A stretch of 8,309 nucleotides of DNA from Chloroflexota bacterium (GTDB lineage: Bacteria; Chloroflexota; Anaerolineae; Anaerolineales; Villigracilaceae). A model generated the notes under the pieces. That model was not told the origin of the DNA, ran no database searches, and saw only the letters and a program-made list of their open reading frames with translations. The position numbers and the translations under genes were made by a program. Positions 5,535-8,309 of the stretch are shown here, in pieces (the stretch's first letter is position 1; every line of letters starts with the position of its first letter). The DNA lies in NCBI GenBank assembly GCA_021823555.1, contig JAKANW010000097.1, forward strand, positions 1-8,309. Direction: 5' to 3'.

Positions 5535-7235
5535 TTAGTCGGGTAGAAGTTGATAATGTACCTGCGGGGCTTTGCGCTCGAGGACTTGTTCGGCGGCCAG
5601 AGCCATGCGCAGCAGCGTGGCTTCCTGCCAGGCCCGCCCGATGGCTTGCATCCCGATGGGCAATCTGCTTTGCGTATAACCAACGGGAAAGGAGATGGCA
5701 GGCAGGCCGGTGAGATTCGCAGCGGTGACAAAACGCATGATCTCGATGGTGGTAGTCAGGTCCGATTCGCCATCCGGCAGGGCGGTTTTGGGAATGGGCG
5801 GCGCGGTGAGACCGGTGGTGGGCGTGAGGATCATATCCACTTTGCTCAGCGCATCATCGAAATGTTTCATCATGCGCGTGCGGACCCTTTGCGCTTTGAC
5901 ATAATCGGTGGCGGTGAATTGGCGTCCCAGCGCCAGGTTGATGCGCACATCCAGGCCGTACTGGCGATGGTGTTCCTGGTAGGTGGCGTCCAGGGCCTGC
6001 GTCATTTCGCTGACGATGGTGATCGTGTGCGCGACGCGGTTGGCTTCCAAATCGGGGATGATGATCTCGCGGATTTCACAACCCATGACTTCGAAGCGCT
6101 TGAGCATGACTTCGCAGGCGGCCACCACCTCCGCGTCCGCGTGGCGGAACCAGGGCTGGTAGACGCCGAGTTTGAGTCCGCGCAGATCGAGGTTGTCCCA
6201 GCCTTCGAGCGTGGGTAGGGGTTGGCGCAGCGAGTTGGGATCGCGCGGGTCGGGGCCGGCGATCAGGGCGTAGGTGAGAGCCGTGTCGGTGGCGGAGCAG
6301 GCCAGGGGGCCGATATGAGCGACGCTCCAGCACAGAGGCGCGGCGCCGTGTTCGCTGACTCGTCCGTAGGTGGATTTCAATCCCACGATCCCGCAAAACG
6401 AAGCGGGGATGCGGATTGAGCCGCCGCCGTCCGCGCCGATGGCAACGGGTACGAGTCCCGCAGCTACGGCTGTGGCGGAGCCGCTGGAACTTCCACCTGT
6501 GTAGTGACCCGTGTTGTATGGATTGCGGGTCGTGCCGTGATGTGGATTCAGCCCTGTCACGTTGATGCCGATTTCGTGCATGTTGGTCTTGCCGATCAGC
6601 AATGCACCCGCCCGGCGCAGGCGCGCTACAACCGTCGCGTCCTCTGCCGCAGGCGACTTGCCCAGGAAGGATGTTCCAACTGTGGTGGGATAGGGCGTCA
6701 TATCAATTTCATCCTTGACCGCTACGGGAACGCCGTCGAAGATGCTCAGGGCGCGCCCGGCTTGGATGCGCTGCGTGGATTTGCGCGCCTGCTTCAATAT
6801 ATCGTCACGGTTCACCGCGATGACCGCCCGCAAAGGGGGATTGGCCGAGTTGCTGGCTTCGATGGCATCCAGCACTTTCCGGGCAACTTCTTCGGGCGTG
6901 GTGGCACCATCCCGATAGGCTTTGGCAAAATCATGGATGGTCGCAAAGTGAAAGCCTTTTGCGCTGGCGGGTTCGCGCGGCCATTCATCTTCCGGGACGG
7001 AGGCGGCCTCTTCCTGCGGGGCGCCCGTGAAGTGAATGGGCAGCAGGGTGGGCGGTTCGTCATACTCCTGTTGGCGCAGCCAGGTAAGACCCGCGCTTTG
7101 GAAGAGACTGGGAGTCAGCAGTCCCTTGAGCGGCCCCTCCACCAGCGAAGCAAACAACTTCAGAGTCCCGCCGGTGAGATGCGGAAGTTTGACCGATTTC
7201 AGGTCGTACACGCCTGGCGCAGTTTTGGTATTCAT
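5535..7235 (-). CDS. Amidase signature family hydrolase, plant fatty acid amide hydrolase (FAAH)-like
   Basis: The 566-residue protein carries the full Ser-cisSer-Lys triad of amidase-signature enzymes. Lys174 is in [12 protein letters not shown], Ser249 in GGSSSGSA (cis-Ser), and Ser273 in [16 protein letters not shown] (nucleophile). The spacings of 75 and 24 residues equal those of K142, S217 and S241 in rat FAAH. The roughly 95-residue N-terminal extension, with [13 protein letters not shown] and [10 protein letters not shown], then [24 protein letters not shown], strongly recalls plant-type FAAH rather than the shorter GatA or aryl amidases. It probably hydrolyses amides or esters with hydrophobic acyl chains; substrate and localisation are uncertain, and there is no signal peptide. 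The start is fixed by GAGGA (complement of 7239-7243) just before the ATG. It precedes the methyltransferase by 3 nt, so the two form an operon. Confidence 0.92.
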   Translation of the reverse strand: MNTKTAPGVYDLKSVKLPHLTGGTLKLFASLVEGPLKGLLTPSLFQSAGLTWLRQQEYDEPPTLLPIHFTGAPQEEAASVPEDEWPREPASAKGFHFATIHDFAKAYRDGATTPEEVARKVLDAIEASNSANPPLRAVIAVNRDDILKQARKSTQRIQAGRALSIFDGVPVAVKDEIDMTPYPTTVGTSFLGKSPAAEDATVVARLRRAGALLIGKTNMHEIGINVTGLNPHHGTTRNPYNTGHYTGGSSSGSATAVAAGLVPVAIGADGGGSIRIPASFCGIVGLKSTYGRVSEHGAAPLCWSVAHIGPLACSATDTALTYALIAGPDPRDPNSLRQPLPTLEGWDNLDLRGLKLGVYQPWFRHADAEVVAACEVMLKRFEVMGCEIREIIIPDLEANRVAHTITIVSEMTQALDATYQEHHRQYGLDVRINLALGRQFTATDYVKAQRVRTRMMKHFDDALSKVDMILTPTTGLTAPPIPKTALPDGESDLTTTIEIMRFVTAANLTGLPAISFPVGYTQSRLPIGMQAIGRAWQEATLLRMALAAEQVLERKAPQVHYQLLPD

Positions 7236-7295
7236 GTTTCCTCGATGTGAAAATGATTATGCTGCTTCGTACATTCCTGGTATGCCAGCAGGAAA

Positions 7296-7511
7296 TTATC
7301 CCATTTCCTCTTTCTGTTTGACGAGTGACTTCCTGAACTCTCTAAGTTGATCTCTCGATTCGGAAATAGCAAGAATCTTGAAATCATTCCCAGCTTCGTC
7401 CCTAGCAAACCACCCGATATTGTATTTCAAAACTTCATCGAGGTCTTCGATACGCCATGCCTTTTGTTGAAAGCTGTATTCAAGCACGAATAGGCCTTTT
7501 TTCTCTAACAT
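7296..7511 (-). CDS. Small hypothetical protein (71 residues)
   Basis: I do not recognise this protein. From the ATG at 7511 it has 71 residues, MLEKKGLFVLEYSF at the start and a charged, Lys/Glu/Arg-rich helical end (ESRDQLREFRKSLVKQKEEM). There is no signal peptide or membrane segment. The alternation of hydrophobic and aromatic residues in the first half (FVLEYSFQQKAW, YNIGWFA) suggests a small alpha/beta cytoplasmic protein. An AAGGGA ribosome-binding site about nine bases upstream supports the ATG over an in-frame TTG at 7553. It stands between a ClbS/DfsB-family gene (75 bases upstream) and the amidase (60 bases downstream) on the same strand, in a stretch that is AT-richer than the amidase. 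Confidence 0.6.
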   Translation of the reverse strand: MLEKKGLFVLEYSFQQKAWRIEDLDEVLKYNIGWFARDEAGNDFKILAISESRDQLREFRKSLVKQKEEMG

Positions 7512-7586
7512 GGATATTATCCCTTCAAGGATCCATTCAAGACAACCAACCAAGACAGTTTACTACGAAGAGAGCCTGGGCGAACT

Positions 7587-8093
7587 TCAATTTCCATGTT
7601 GACGGAGCAGGAGGAGTAAAGGTTCAAGATGCTCTTCATGATGCTCATAAGAACCAAGCAGGACTGCCGAGAGAGGATATCCTTTCAGCCATGGATACCT
7701 TCCGGCGTCCAATAGGTCTTTTTCAGGAATAGCTTCTCCTAATTCCAAAAAGCGGAGATACCTTTCCCTCCATTCTCGATAGACATCTGACCAGGACCGT
7801 TCATGGTGGATTTCATAAATCCAGGCATTAATTTGATCCAGATCATCTTTAGATTCTGGGTCTAACTCTGGAGGCCACTGGGGATACCCAGGTTCCCTAT
7901 TCTGCCGGGCGGCTTCCATCCGTGCGACGGAAATTTGCTGCCAGGCCGTCAAATGGGCGACGATATCTTTGATGGACAAGTTGGGAGCAAGATCGGGGGT
8001 AGCGATTTGCTCTTCTCTTATGCCAGCCAATAATTTTTCCCAACGATTGAATTCATCTTTAAGCATTGTGATGATTTGTTTTTTATCGTTCAT
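7587..8093 (-). CDS. ClbS/DfsB family (DUF1706) four-helix bundle protein, DinB superfamily
   Basis: The 168-residue protein starts MNDKKQIITMLKDEFNRWEKLLAGI, a first helix typical of the family, followed by SIKDIVAHLTAWQQ (His47) and ending YEHHEEHLEPL (His151, His152, His155). These histidines are in the places where DinB-like proteins bind a metal. Other conserved-looking parts are the PWLKGYPLSAVLLGS turn and WRERYLRFLELGEAIPEKDL. Family members include the colibactin self-protection hydrolase ClbS and DfsB; most have no known function, so only a cytoplasmic, possibly metal-dependent protective or transferase role can be suggested. The ATG at 8093 has AGGA six bases upstream and is preferred to the in-frame TTG at 8108. 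No convincing promoter is seen: TATAAG (complement of 8113-8118) is present, but the only TTGAAA lies 21 bases further up. Confidence 0.85.
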   Translation of the reverse strand: MNDKKQIITMLKDEFNRWEKLLAGIREEQIATPDLAPNLSIKDIVAHLTAWQQISVARMEAARQNREPGYPQWPPELDPESKDDLDQINAWIYEIHHERSWSDVYREWRERYLRFLELGEAIPEKDLLDAGRYPWLKGYPLSAVLLGSYEHHEEHLEPLLLLLRQHGN

Positions 8094-8169
8094 AATCGTC
8101 CTATTCAATCAACTTATATGAGGGCAAGATCAGCGTGAATTTCAACCTTGCTCAATCACCGGAGCGGGC

Positions 8170-8238
8170 GTGGACTCGCCGTCTAAATCAAAAAACTCAA
8201 AGCTAGATATAAACTCTTTTTTTGCGGGCGAGTCCCAC
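8170..8238. repeat. Nested imperfect inverted repeat upstream of the ClbS/DfsB gene
   Basis: GGACTCGCC (8172-8180) and GGCGAGTCC (8227-8235) form a perfect 9-bp repeat that extends by two more pairs past a one-base bulge (8170-8171 with 8237-8238). Inside it CAAAAAA (8189-8195) pairs with TTTTTTG (8218-8224). The result is a two-tier stem with an AT-rich 22-base tip. It could be a small palindromic mobile element or a terminator of the neighbouring gene beyond the right edge. No gene is recognised in 8094-8309 as a whole. Confidence 0.45.
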
Positions 8239-8273
8239 CTTTGATGCTGTTACTCATCGTTGGGTGGGTTTTT
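8234..8273 (+). terminator. Terminator-like hairpin followed by a T-run
   Basis: CCCACC (8234-8239) pairs with GGTGGG (8263-8268), and GATG (8243-8246) with CATC (8255-8258), leaving a small internal loop and an eight-base tip. A run of five T (8269-8273) follows, as in plus-strand intrinsic terminators. No plus-strand gene ends nearby in this window, and the left arm is shared with the preceding repeat, so the two structures are mutually exclusive. The role is therefore unclear. Confidence 0.3.
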
Positions 8274-8309
8274 GTCTTCCGAACGCCAATTGCTGGAAAC
8301 AAGTGTAAG

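Noticed and set aside
5550..6218. Long plus-strand open frame opposite the amidase
   Set aside because: Glycine- and histidine-rich low-quality translation, fully antisense to a gene with a complete catalytic triad; a shadow of G+C-rich codon use.
6504..7250. Second long plus-strand open frame opposite the amidase start
   Set aside because: No recognisable domain, composition typical of antisense frames, and it covers the amidase start and its ribosome-binding site.
8161..8240. A tRNA-like fold suggested by the GGCGAGTCC and GGACTCGCC arms
   Set aside because: No D-arm, anticodon arm, TTCGA-type loop or acceptor stem of the right lengths; the arms pair with each other as a simple nested hairpin.
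8243..8309. Possible short frame beginning MLLLIVGWVF (plus) or a 19-residue gene end (minus, stop at 8250-8252) at the right edge
   Set aside because: Both are open to the edge, but neither has a ribosome-binding site or recognisable sequence, and they overlap hairpins.

Overview
The window looks like chromosomal DNA of a bacterium, most likely a member of the Chloroflexota (Anaerolineae-like). That placement is an inference. It rests on the moderately high G+C, the many lipoproteins with a relaxed lipobox, a DUF348/G5/beta-propeller lipoprotein, a stand-alone scpB and a GT-C (family 39-like) glycosyltransferase. No phage genes, transposase, rRNA, tRNA or CRISPR array is visible.

Layout. 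(1) 1-229, minus: the N-terminus of an NAD-dependent sugar-nucleotide epimerase/decarboxylase that runs off the left edge. (2) 230-401: a spacer holding a nested palindrome that reaches into the end of the next gene. (3) 402-2598, minus: a two-gene lipoprotein operon. A small unknown lipoprotein is followed by a large surface lipoprotein with DUF348, G5 and beta-propeller parts. A promoter-like sequence at 2633-2660 overlaps the start of the divergent gene. (4) 2641-3225, plus: scpB, closed by a strong hairpin. (5) 3395-4735, plus: a polytopic GT-C glycosyltransferase. (6) 4751-4785: a short palindromic repeat between convergent genes. (7) 4794-7235, minus: an amidase-signature enzyme resembling fatty acid amide hydrolase, followed 3 nt later by a class I SAM-dependent methyltransferase. 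(8) 7296-8093, minus, visibly AT-richer: a 71-residue unknown protein and a ClbS/DfsB (DinB-superfamily) protein. (9) 8094-8309: no confident gene, but a nested inverted repeat and a terminator-like hairpin.

The most interesting signal is in the methyltransferase (4794-5531). Its reading frame is interrupted by two adjacent TGA codons (5232-5237), yet both flanks stay in the same frame and read as one continuous 245-codon methyltransferase. Directly downstream on the mRNA is a two-part stem-loop. It has a perfect 7-bp upper stem, G-G-U-C at its tip, and a lower stem that includes the second UGA. This is the placement and shape expected of a bacterial SECIS element. The gene is therefore a candidate selenoprotein with tandem selenocysteine (Sec-Sec), not a pseudogene. 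The gene for tRNA-Sec and the selA/selB/selD genes would have to lie elsewhere in the genome.
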